Shown here: in pieces, positions 1 to 6,621 of the stretch
How the letters are laid out: every line of letters begins with the position of its first letter
How positions within the stretch are numbered: position 1 is the stretch's first letter
NCBI GenBank assembly: GCA_030038335.1
Contig: JASHPC010000137.1
Location: forward strand, 1 to 16,817
Reading direction: 5' to 3'
DNA from: Vulcanimicrobiota bacterium
GTDB lineage: Bacteria > Vulcanimicrobiota > Vulcanimicrobiia > Vulcanimicrobiales > Vulcanimicrobiaceae
DNA length: 16,817 nt
The notes under the pieces: generated by a model
The model's input: only the letters and a program-made list of their open reading frames with translations
What the model was told of the DNA's origin: nothing
Databases searched by the model: none
Program-made: the position numbers and the translations under genes

Positions 1-568
1 CTTCGTAAAACGCGAGATTCAGAGCCCCATTGTGCTCGATGTTGGAACGGGCAGCGGCTGCATCGCGATGACGATTGCCGCGGAAATCCCGGAAGCAATC
101 GTCTACGCAACTGAAAGAAGCCGAGCCGCTCTTGAAGTCGCCCGCAAGAATGTTTGTCATCCCGAGCGTAGCGTGCGCAGCACGCGGAGTCGAGGGAGCG
201 TTACGATAGAGCTCGCCGACCTCTTTCCGGCCGACGCGGATCTAACGTTTGACTGCGTCATCGCAAACTTGCCGTACATTCCGACCGCGGACTTACCATT
301 AAAACCGAACCCCGTCGGCTTCGAGCCGCGCGAAGCGACCGACGGCGGTCCCGACGGCTTGCATGAATACCGCCGCCTTCTCGAGCGCCTGCCGCAACGC
401 ATGAACGCTGGCGGGCTGATGCTCCTCGAAGCCGCGCCACCAACGATCGTCGCGCTGCACGCCGCTGTCATGACCGCATTTCCAGGCATGCAAGCTACGA
501 TCGGACGCGACTATGCGGGTCTCGAGCGCTATGTCAAAGGGGTACTTCCCGGGCGCGCTGAACGCTAA
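1..568 (+). CDS. prmC: Peptide chain release factor N5-glutamine methyltransferase PrmC, 5'-truncated
   Basis: PrmC (HemK) uses S-adenosylmethionine to methylate the glutamine of the GGQ motif in release factors RF1 and RF2. The reading frame enters from the left edge, so the N-terminal helical domain is missing; an internal GTG at 32 is not the true start. Visible is the SAM-binding motif I, VLDVGTGSGCIA (codons from about 32), an acidic motif II region, and the substrate-binding motif, which here reads NLPY (about 268-279) instead of the usual NPPY. An in-frame palindromic repeat at 155-199 codes for CHPERSVRSTRSRGS where family members have an ordinary helix-strand linker. The C-terminus ends with the typical RDYAGLERYVKG. 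The stop is 8 bases before pyrG. Assignment as PrmC rather than another HemK-like methylase rests on motif order and the pyrG neighbour; the repeat and NLPY make activity less certain. Confidence 0.88.
   Translation, partial: FVKREIQSPIVLDVGTGSGCIAMTIAAEIPEAIVYATERSRAALEVARKNVCHPERSVRSTRSRGSVTIELADLFPADADLTFDCVIANLPYIPTADLPLKPNPVGFEPREATDGGPDGLHEYRRLLERLPQRMNAGGLMLLEAAPPTIVALHAAVMTAFPGMQATIGRDYAGLERYVKGVLPGRAER
155..199 (+). repeat. REP-like palindromic element, copy A, inside prmC
   Basis: The copy begins TGTCATCCCGAGCGTAG and ends GAGTCGAGGGAGC, with a perfect inner stem GCGTGC-gca-GCACGC at 171-185. The same left and right arms recur at 9129-9171 and 9210-9257. It lies in the same orientation as prmC, has no stop codon in the prmC frame, and is read as CHPERSVRSTRSRGS. 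Similar translated CHPERS strings are known to me from many draft bacterial genomes, but I cannot search here. Confidence 0.75.
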
Positions 569-576
569 CATCCCGA

Positions 577-2256
577 GTGGCCAAGTACATTTTCTTCACC
601 GGGGGAGTGGCCAGTTCGCTCGGGAAGGGCATCACGGCGGCATCGCTCGGGCGCCTACTGAAGGCCCGAGGCGTTAGCGTCTCCATCCAAAAGCTCGATC
701 CGTACATCAACGTCGACGCAGGTACGATGAACCCGTACCAGCATGGCGAGGTCTTCGTTACGGAAGACGGCGCTGAAACCGATCTCGACCTCGGTCACTA
801 CGAACGCTTCATCGACGAGAATCTGTCGCGCGAAAATAACGTCACTACCGGGCAGATTTACAAAGCAGTGATCGAGAAAGAGCGTCGCGGCGAGTATCTC
901 GGCGCAACGGTGCAAGTCATTCCGCACATCACGAACGAGATTAAGGCGCACATCAAGCGCGTCGCCGAAGCGAGCCGCGCAGACGTGTGCATCGTCGAAG
1001 TCGGCGGCACCGTTGGCGACATCGAGTCGTTGCCGTTTCTCGAAGCGATTCGCCAGATGCGTTACGACGTTGGCGACGAGAACGTCATGTACGCGCACTT
1101 GACGCTCGTTCCGCATCTCGGCGCTCCCGACGAGCTCAAGACGAAGCCGACGCAACACTCCGTGCGTGAGTTACGCGGCATCGGCATCCTGCCCGATGCA
1201 ATCGTCTGCCGCACGCAAACCGCGGGACCGATGCCGCTGGAACTGAAGGAGAAGATCGCGCTCTTCTGCGACGTACCGCGCTCCGCCGTCGTACAGAACA
1301 ACGACGCGGCGACGATTTACGCGGTGCCGTTGAACCTGGAAAATGAAGGGCTCGCAGACGTCGCCGTGCGCAAGCTGCATCTGGAAGCGCCCGCCCCCCA
1401 GTTGCGAGAGTGGGAAGCGATCGTCGAGCGCGTCTTGCATCCGCAGCGGCACGTCACGATCGCAATCGTCGGCAAGTACGTAGAGCTAAAAGACGCGTAC
1501 ATCTCGATCAACGAGGCACTCTATCACGCCGGCGTCGCGCACGACGCTGCGGTCGAGATTCGACGAATCGACTCCGAAGACGTCGAGAACGAAGGTATCG
1601 CGCTGCTCCGCGGCGCGCACGGTATTCTCGTCGCTCCCGGCTTCGGCTCGCGGGGCGTCAAGGGGAAGCTACTGGCGATTCGGCATGCGCGCGAAAGCGG
1701 ACTTCCGTTCCTTGGCATCTGTTACGGGATGCAGCTCGCGTGCATCGAGTTCGCGCGCGACGTATGCGGGCTCACCGAGGCGATGACGACGGAAGTAGAC
1801 GAAACGTCGGGAGATCCGGTCATTGACTTCATGCCGGACCAGCGCAACCTCGAAGTGTACGGGGGAACGATGCGGCTCGGGTCGTACGCCTGCTCGGTCG
1901 TCCCCGATTCGCACGCGGCCCGGGCGTACGGCGAACTCGAGATCAGCGAGCGTCACCGTCACCGCTATGAGTTCAACAACCGTTATGCGCCGATCTTCGA
2001 AGAGCACGGCATGCGCTTTACCGGCTTCCACACCGTCGGAAAGACGCAGCTCGTCGAGCTCGTAGAGCTTCCCGAGTCGATGCATCCGTGGTTCGTTGGA
2101 ACGCAGGCGCATCCCGAGTTCAAGTCGCGGCCGAATCGTCCGTCGCCGCTCTACCGGGACTTCATGGGCGCGGCGTTGAGGCACGCGCACGGCGCGCCGA
2201 GCGTTACGCGTAACGAGCGCGGCGCGGAAGCACCCGCGCGCGCGCAAAGACTCTGA
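577..2256 (+). CDS. pyrG: CTP synthase (glutamine-hydrolysing)
   Basis: CTP synthase converts UTP, ATP and glutamine to CTP, the last step of de novo pyrimidine nucleotide synthesis in the cytosol. At 559 residues it is of normal length. The N-terminal synthetase domain (about 1-270) opens with MAKYIFFTGGVASSLGKG, containing the P-loop, and carries the conserved KLDPYINVDAGTMNP and VGGTVGDIE segments. The glutamine amidotransferase domain (about 290-540) has the oxyanion segment PGFGSRG, nucleophile Cys382 in GICYGMQ, and His512/Glu514 in HPEFKSRP, giving a complete triad. Most CTP synthases I know read GICLGMQ at the elbow. The GTG start is fixed by the conserved N-terminus and lies 8 bases after prmC. 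The last 20 or so residues (GAPSVTRNERGAEAP...) are an extra low-complexity tail. It probably heads a transcript with the glycosyltransferases that follow. Confidence 0.97.
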   Translation: MAKYIFFTGGVASSLGKGITAASLGRLLKARGVSVSIQKLDPYINVDAGTMNPYQHGEVFVTEDGAETDLDLGHYERFIDENLSRENNVTTGQIYKAVIEKERRGEYLGATVQVIPHITNEIKAHIKRVAEASRADVCIVEVGGTVGDIESLPFLEAIRQMRYDVGDENVMYAHLTLVPHLGAPDELKTKPTQHSVRELRGIGILPDAIVCRTQTAGPMPLELKEKIALFCDVPRSAVVQNNDAATIYAVPLNLENEGLADVAVRKLHLEAPAPQLREWEAIVERVLHPQRHVTIAIVGKYVELKDAYISINEALYHAGVAHDAAVEIRRIDSEDVENEGIALLRGAHGILVAPGFGSRGVKGKLLAIRHARESGLPFLGICYGMQLACIEFARDVCGLTEAMTTEVDETSGDPVIDFMPDQRNLEVYGGTMRLGSYACSVVPDSHAARAYGELEISERHRHRYEFNNRYAPIFEEHGMRFTGFHTVGKTQLVELVELPESMHPWFVGTQAHPEFKSRPNRPSPLYRDFMGAALRHAHGAPSVTRNERGAEAPARAQRL

Positions 2257-2996
2257 ACCCGAACGATATAACCGCCGTCATTCTCACGCGCGACGAGGAG
2301 CGCAACTTGCCACGAGCGCTCATGAGTCTTCCGCACGGAATGCGCGTTCTCGTTCTCGACGCGCGGTCGCGCGACCACACGGTGGAGTTCGCACGCGCGG
2401 CCGGCGCCGACGTCGTCGAGCGCGATTGGACCAACTTCGTCGATGCGCGACGCTTCGCACTCTCGCTCGTTCGCACACCCTGGACGCTTGCAATCGATGC
2501 TGACGAAGCGCTCGACGACGAGCTGCGCGACGCCATCGTTGCCGCGCCGCAAGAGGCCGATGGCTACGTCGTACGCCGCACGACGTTTTACTGCGGAAAG
2601 CCGTTGCGAATGTGGCGCGACGAGCCGCTCTTGCGCCTGTTTCGCGCGGAGCAAGCACGTCTGACGCCGCTGGCGGCAGCCGGCGGCGACGCGCCGCTCC
2701 ACGAACGATGGACCTGCGACGGATCCGTCGCGGAGCTTCACGGAACGCTCCTGCACTTCTCGTATCCGGATTTCGCTTCGTATCGCAGCCGCTTCGAGCG
2801 TTACACGAGCGAGGAAGGCACCGCGATGCGCTTTTCGCTTTCGCGCGTCGTTCGCGAGTGGTTCCTTATATGGCCGCGCTGGCTGTGGCTGCTTTTGCGC
2901 AGAGGTGCGTTGCTCGACGGTCCTGCCGGAATTCGCATTGCATACTGGTCCGCGCGCTACCGCTACGTCGTGGCGCGGAAGGCTCGGCCACGATGA
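2253..2996 (+). CDS. Family 2 glycosyltransferase, WaaE/KdtX-like, with probable CTG start
   Basis: This is a GT-A fold glycosyltransferase of the WaaE-like subgroup (lipopolysaccharide-core beta-1,4-glucosyltransferase relatives), probably moving a sugar from a nucleotide donor onto a cell-surface glycan. The family start pattern, here ITAVILTRDEERN, lies upstream of the first TTG (2307), and the frame back to the stop at 2211-2213 contains no ATG, GTG or TTG. The best candidate is CTG at 2253, which overlaps the pyrG stop as CTGA; the protein would begin LNPNDITAVILTRDEERN and have 247 residues. The metal-binding DADE motif is at residues 82-85 by this count. Later segments (FYCGKPLRMWRDEPLLRLFR, ELHGTLLHFSYPDFASY, a hydrophobic WPRWLWLLL stretch) also match the subgroup. 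It overlaps the next gene by ATGA. Acceptor and donor are unknown. Start uncertain, family confident. Confidence 0.85.
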   Translation: MNPNDITAVILTRDEERNLPRALMSLPHGMRVLVLDARSRDHTVEFARAAGADVVERDWTNFVDARRFALSLVRTPWTLAIDADEALDDELRDAIVAAPQEADGYVVRRTTFYCGKPLRMWRDEPLLRLFRAEQARLTPLAAAGGDAPLHERWTCDGSVAELHGTLLHFSYPDFASYRSRFERYTSEEGTAMRFSLSRVVREWFLIWPRWLWLLLRRGALLDGPAGIRIAYWSARYRYVVARKARPR

Positions 2997-4021
2997 TCGC
3001 CCGCCCACGGGGACGCGTTGGATTGGACGCCCGACTGACTCGCCAGATGTCAGTCGGCATGAGACGCTACGCGAGCGAGCTCGCACAGCGTTTGCCGCTG
3101 GTTGCGAAGGATTTCGAGTTTACGACGTTCGTACGAGGCGGAAACTTCGGCTGGGCCGAGCAGGTCGCACTGCCGATTGCCATCTCTCGGGCGCGCGTCG
3201 ATCTCGTCCACTTTCTCTCGCAGTACGTGCCCGTCGTCGTGCCGGCTGCGTCGGTCGTCACGATTCACGATCTCATCCACCTGCTTTTTCCGGATCAGTT
3301 CAAATCCAAGGTTGGGCCCTATTACCGCACCGTCGTGCGGCGCGCGTGCAAGCGTGCGGCGCGCGTCATTACGGACGACGAGCGAACGGCGGAGGATTTG
3401 GAGCGCTATCTCGGCGTCGATCGCGAGAAGATTCGCGTCGTGGCATTGGGATGCACGGCGACGAACGCTCCGCAGCAAGAGACGCCGCCGGCGCCACGGG
3501 GCTATATCCTCAACGTCGGCAACCATCGCCGCCACAAGAATCTGCAGACGCTCCTCGATGCTTGGCAATCGCTTCCCGAACGATACGACGTCGATCTCTA
3601 CTTTACGGGTTCGGACGATTTCGGCGGTGCTCTGGAGCGCGCGTCGAGCGAACGCCGGCGCGCGCGCGCGTTGGGCGACGTCGACGACGAGTCGCTCGCC
3701 CGGTACTATCGCCACGCGCGCGCGCTCGTGCATCCGGCGCTGCGCGAAGGATTCGGGTTGCCGCTTCTGGAGGCGATGGCGGCAGGCGTGCCGGTCGCCG
3801 CATCCGATGAAGCGGTGCCGGCAGCGCTGGCAAGCGCGACGCTGACGTTTCCTGCGCACGACGTCGCTGCGCTTGGACGCTCGCTCCAGAGCATTCTCGA
3901 TGACGAAGGTCTGCGCGTCCGGCTCGTCAATGATGGGCGGATGCTTGCAGAGCGCTTCACGTGGGATCGTTGCGCGCGAGAGACGGCCGGCGTTTATCGA
4001 GAGGCGCTCGCTCGTGAATGA
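2993..4021 (+). CDS. Family 4 glycosyltransferase (GT-B fold)
   Basis: A 342-residue GT-B glycosyltransferase of the GT4 group, which transfer a sugar from a nucleotide-sugar with retention of configuration, usually in polysaccharide, O-antigen or exopolysaccharide assembly. The N-terminal domain begins GRVGLDARLTRQMSVGMRRY, the GT4 entry pattern (normally G-I-G-R-Y). The C-terminal donor domain starts near YILNVGNHRRHKN and has the diagnostic E-x7-E motif at Glu252/Glu260 in EGFGLPLLEAMAAG. The ATG at 2993 overlaps the upstream stop (ATGA) and places the conserved motif close to the N-terminus, so the much longer open frame to 2612 is rejected as a shadow of the preceding gene. It overlaps the following secreted-protein gene by 8 bases. 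With the GT2 gene it suggests a small surface-glycan pathway; the product cannot be named from sequence. Confidence 0.93.
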   Translation: MIARPRGRVGLDARLTRQMSVGMRRYASELAQRLPLVAKDFEFTTFVRGGNFGWAEQVALPIAISRARVDLVHFLSQYVPVVVPAASVVTIHDLIHLLFPDQFKSKVGPYYRTVVRRACKRAARVITDDERTAEDLERYLGVDREKIRVVALGCTATNAPQQETPPAPRGYILNVGNHRRHKNLQTLLDAWQSLPERYDVDLYFTGSDDFGGALERASSERRRARALGDVDDESLARYYRHARALVHPALREGFGLPLLEAMAAGVPVAASDEAVPAALASATLTFPAHDVAALGRSLQSILDDEGLRVRLVNDGRMLAERFTWDRCARETAGVYREALARE

Positions 4022-5537
4022 CCGCCTCCGTTCATATCTCACGCTGATCGTTGCGGTTATCGCCCTGACTTCCGCGCACGCCGCGCACAAGAAGAAGCCG
4101 CTTCCGCCGCCTCCGATTGCGATCGTCATCAACGGCGAAACGCTTCCGCTCGATCCGCCGCCGCTTCTCGAGAAAGGCGTGCTCCTCGTCCCGGCGCGCC
4201 GGACGATCGTCGCTCTCGGGCTCGACTTTACGTTGAGCGGCTCGCGCATGATCACGCACGTCGGTTCGAAGACGGTCGTCCTTGAAGAAGGGAGCCGGAT
4301 TGCGACGGTCGATGGCGTGCCCGTTGCGCTCGACGCACCCGCGGTGCGGCGAAACGGCGCGCTTTACGTGCCGCTGCGCTTCTTTACGGCACTGCTCGGC
4401 GCGGAAGCGAAGTTCGACCGTCGCGCGAACGTCGTCGCAATCGTGTCGCAGCTCGTCGGAAGAATGGGCATAGGGGACTTTACCGTTGGCGGCATGATCG
4501 TTCGCGTAGGAACCGTCACCGCCGTCGACGTGGACTCAGATCCACCGACGGTGACGCTCCAGTTCAACGGCGCCGTCCGCACGATCCCGATTTCGAACAA
4601 CGCGATCGTTACGATGCACGACGTCGGCGTCGACGTCGAGATTCCGGGCGAGCTCACCGACGTCCGTCCAGGCGACTACGCGGAGATCTCGATGCGCAAG
4701 AATGGGACCGTTAGCGAGGTCGTCGACGAGTACGGATCAAGGTACGGCGTCATCGCGGTCGCGAACCCTGACGAGCTGCTCATGCAGGACGGTCACGTCA
4801 TCGTTCCCGATCGCGACACGCAGATTACGCTTAACGGTGACCCGGCATCGTTTAGCGACCTGCAAGCTGGAGATCACGCAACGATTCGCTACAACGTCGA
4901 GACGGACGAAGTGCGTGAGATCATTGCCGTTCGGGAAGAGGCGCAGACGAGCGCTCAGAGCGGCAGCGCCAGTATCTCCGACGTCGAGATCGACGCCGTT
5001 CGTCCGCTGCGCGCAGGCGAGGTACTCACGGTGACGATGCACGGCACGTCCGGGGGAGCGGCAACGTTCGACGTCGGTGCGTACGTTCGGGGCGTGGCAA
5101 TGGCCGAGCACTCTCCCGGGACGTACGAGGGCCGTTATCACGTTAACCGTAGCGCGAGCTTTGCCGACACGCCGATCATCGTGCATCTGCGCATGCCTGA
5201 TGGCAGCACGGTCGCGGCGCGCGCCGCGCAGGCGTTCTCCGCCTCTGCGCAGCCGCCTGGGATTGTTACCGTCGGTCCCGCCGACGGCACGAGCATCGAT
5301 TCTGACATGCCGGCGATCTACGCGACGTTCGTTACCGAAGCCGTTCCGGTAAATCCGACGAGCGTGCAGTTGAAGGTGAACGGGCACGACGTCACGTCGG
5401 AGTGCTTGCGCACGACGCAGTTCGTACAGTATTTTCCGCAGAGAAGGTACCGGCGGGGCCTCGTCCGCGTTGACGTCCGCGTCTCGGACGAGGCCGGAAA
5501 CACTGCGACGCGTTCCTGGACGTTTACGATTCGCTAG
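4014..5537 (+). CDS. Secreted protein with copper-amine-oxidase-like stalk domain and beta-domains
   Basis: A 507-residue exported protein of unknown specific role. GTG 4014 follows GAGAGG (3999-4004) by 9 bases and gives a good signal peptide: basic start, hydrophobic stretch LTLIVAVIALTSAHA, and a cleavage region near residue 24. Residues about 33-145 match the stalk domain first described in copper amine oxidase (PF07833 type), with paired VLLVPARR and LYVPLRFF repeats; such domains sit in cell-wall or surface proteins. Residues about 160-310 are two small beta-barrel-like units (GTVTAVDVDSDPPTVTL; YGVIAVANPDELLM) resembling DUF5666. About 319-405 is another beta domain, and 414-507 resembles an Ig-like domain (GPADGTSIDSDMPAIYATF). 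There are no catalytic motifs I recognise. The overlap with the GT4 gene suggests it is made with the glycan enzymes and may bind or present the glycan; that is inference. Confidence 0.85.
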   Translation: MNDRLRSYLTLIVAVIALTSAHAAHKKKPLPPPPIAIVINGETLPLDPPPLLEKGVLLVPARRTIVALGLDFTLSGSRMITHVGSKTVVLEEGSRIATVDGVPVALDAPAVRRNGALYVPLRFFTALLGAEAKFDRRANVVAIVSQLVGRMGIGDFTVGGMIVRVGTVTAVDVDSDPPTVTLQFNGAVRTIPISNNAIVTMHDVGVDVEIPGELTDVRPGDYAEISMRKNGTVSEVVDEYGSRYGVIAVANPDELLMQDGHVIVPDRDTQITLNGDPASFSDLQAGDHATIRYNVETDEVREIIAVREEAQTSAQSGSASISDVEIDAVRPLRAGEVLTVTMHGTSGGAATFDVGAYVRGVAMAEHSPGTYEGRYHVNRSASFADTPIIVHLRMPDGSTVAARAAQAFSASAQPPGIVTVGPADGTSIDSDMPAIYATFVTEAVPVNPTSVQLKVNGHDVTSECLRTTQFVQYFPQRRYRRGLVRVDVRVSDEAGNTATRSWTFTIR

Positions 5538-5560
5538 AACATGCGCGCTTGAGGAGACCG

Positions 5561-5902
5561 ATGGAAGACTGCATATTCTGCAAAATCATTGCCGGCGAGA
5601 TTCCGGCCGAGGAAATCTATAGAGACGATACCGTCGTCGCGATTGCCGACGTAAATCCGCAAGCGCCGAAGCACGCCCTCGTGATACCACGCGCGCACGA
5701 CGCGACGATCGGCGACATGGTGAAGCGTGACGGAGAGGCGCTCGCGGGGCACCTCGTTGCCGTTGCGACGAAGGTCGGGGGCAACTTTGGCGGCAGCGGT
5801 TATCGCCTCGTCGTGAACACCGGCGTCGAGGGCGGACAAACGGTCGATCACGTGCACGTGCACGTCCTGGCCGGACGCCAAATGACGTGGCCACCGGGAT
5901 AG
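5561..5902 (+). CDS. HIT family nucleotide-binding hydrolase (HinT-like)
   Basis: A 113-residue histidine-triad protein of the HinT/PKCI branch, which hydrolyses purine nucleoside phosphoramidates such as aminoacyl-AMP. The opening MEDCIFCKIIAGEIP is the branch signature, with the two cysteines of the zinc site seen in some members. The triad HVHVHVL has His97, His99 and His101; the middle His is the nucleophile in the family. The ATG at 5561 is preceded by GAGGAG (5551-5556), which decides the start over the TTG at 5549. It begins 23 bases after the secreted-protein gene and ends 73 bases before rpsU. HIT genes often sit next to rpsU in Firmicutes-type order. The C-terminus ends QMTWPPG, as in HinT proteins. 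Confidence 0.95.
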   Translation: MEDCIFCKIIAGEIPAEEIYRDDTVVAIADVNPQAPKHALVIPRAHDATIGDMVKRDGEALAGHLVAVATKVGGNFGGSGYRLVVNTGVEGGQTVDHVHVHVLAGRQMTWPPG

Positions 5903-5910
5903 GGCGCGAA

Positions 5911-5940
5911 TTGACGCTCTTTCCGTGCCTGTGGTAGAGT
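5911..5940 (+). promoter_or_regulatory. Sigma-70-type promoter before rpsU
   Basis: A -35 box TTGACG (5911-5916) and a -10 box TAGAGT (5935-5940) are separated by 18 bases. The predicted transcription start is near 5947, giving a leader of about 29 bases before the rpsU start. It lies in one of the few real intergenic gaps, right after the HIT gene. Support is the box match and position only. Confidence 0.6.
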
Positions 5941-5975
5941 ACGCAGGGCTCATATGCCGGAAAGGGGGTCGAACA

Positions 5976-6146
5976 ATGGAAGTCCGTATTGCGCCTGGTG
6001 AATCAATTGAGAGCGCTCTGCGGCGCTTCAAGAAGGCGACCCAGAAGGCCGGCATACTCGCAGAGGCTCGCAAGCACGAGCACTACGAGAAGCCGAGCGT
6101 GCGCCGGAAGAAGAAGTCCGCCGCGGCCCGCAAGCGAAGAGTCTAG
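5976..6146 (+). CDS. rpsU: 30S ribosomal protein S21
   Basis: A 56-residue small basic ribosomal protein that helps the 30S subunit bind mRNA at initiation. The pattern is typical: MEVRIAPGESIESALRRFKK, then KAGILAEARKHEHYEKPS, then an Arg/Lys-rich tail (RRKKKSAAARKRRV). The ATG at 5976 is chosen over upstream in-frame codons because it follows the strong ribosome-binding site AAAGGGGG (5961-5967 region) and matches the family N-terminus. It is the first gene after the promoter at 5911-5940. The yqeY start follows the stop by 6 bases, the same pairing as in Bacillus. Confidence 0.97.
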   Translation: MEVRIAPGESIESALRRFKKATQKAGILAEARKHEHYEKPSVRRKKKSAAARKRRV

Positions 6147-6152
6147 CATCCC

Positions 6153-6611
6153 GTGGGTTCACTAAAGGAACGCATCGCCTCCGATCTTCGAGAGGCGATG
6201 AAAGCGCGCGAGCAACTTCGCGTCGACACGCTCCGCTCCGCGCTCACCGGCTTTACGTACAAGCGCGGCGAAACGGGACGCGAGCCGACCGACGACGAGG
6301 AGTTGGACGTTCTCCGGCGGCTGGTCAAGCAACGCGGTGACTCCATTGAGGAGTTTACCAAGGCCGGCCGCGTCGAACTGGCCGAGAAGGAGCGCGCCGA
6401 GCGCGACGTACTCTCGAAGTATCTGCCGCAGCAGAAGTCCGAAGAGGAGATTCGAGCGGTTGTCATGGCGGCGATCGCCGCACTCCCCGAAGGTGCGCGC
6501 AATCAAGGTAGCGCGATGAAGGCGATCATGCCGCAGTTGCGTGGCCTCGCCGATGGAAAGCTCGTCGCGAAGGTGGTTCAGGAGGCGCTGGCAGCCGGCA
6601 AAAGCAAGTAA
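6153..6611 (+). CDS. yqeY: YqeY/GatB C-terminal-like protein
   Basis: A 152-residue protein made entirely of the YqeY domain, the helical domain also found at the C-terminus of GatB and of some glutaminyl-tRNA synthetases, where it binds the tRNA elbow. The stand-alone form is thought to act on tRNA, but its reaction is not settled. Visible family segments are LKERIASDLREAMKAREQ at the start, LRSALTGF, then AERDVLSKYLPQQKSEEEI, and NQGSAMKAIMPQLRGLADGKLV towards the end. The GTG start at 6153 is fixed by the family N-terminus, 6 bases after rpsU. rpsU-yqeY-nfeD-floA is a conserved order in Firmicutes. Confidence 0.95.
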   Translation: MGSLKERIASDLREAMKAREQLRVDTLRSALTGFTYKRGETGREPTDDEELDVLRRLVKQRGDSIEEFTKAGRVELAEKERAERDVLSKYLPQQKSEEEIRAVVMAAIAALPEGARNQGSAMKAIMPQLRGLADGKLVAKVVQEALAAGKSK

Positions 6612-6621
6612 CCACGAGACG

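Noticed and set aside
568..576. CATCCCGAG before pyrG, resembling the repeat's left arm
   Set aside because: Only nine bases match and neither the stem nor the right arm follows.
2612..2992. Upstream extension of the GT4 gene
   Set aside because: The extension is Arg/Ala-rich, overlaps the GT2 gene fully, and the family motif starts right after ATG 2993.
2151..3086. Long open frame on the minus strand (311 codons)
   Set aside because: It lies opposite pyrG and the glycosyltransferase genes, is Arg-rich without recognisable motifs, and is the usual stop-poor shadow of GC-rich coding DNA.
3655..3672. Alternating CG run, possible Z-DNA
   Set aside because: It is ordinary Arg/Ala codons in GC-rich coding sequence of the GT4 gene.
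3873..4013. Upstream extension of the stalk protein
   Set aside because: It would bury the signal peptide inside the protein; GTG 4014 with GAGAGG upstream gives a normal exported start.
3050..4255. Minus-strand open frame of 401 codons
   Set aside because: It is opposite the GT4 and stalk genes, has shadow-type composition, and shows no family motif or ribosome-binding site.
5847..5866. Tandem CACGTG-like repeats
   Set aside because: They are explained by codons of the HIT motif HVHVHV.
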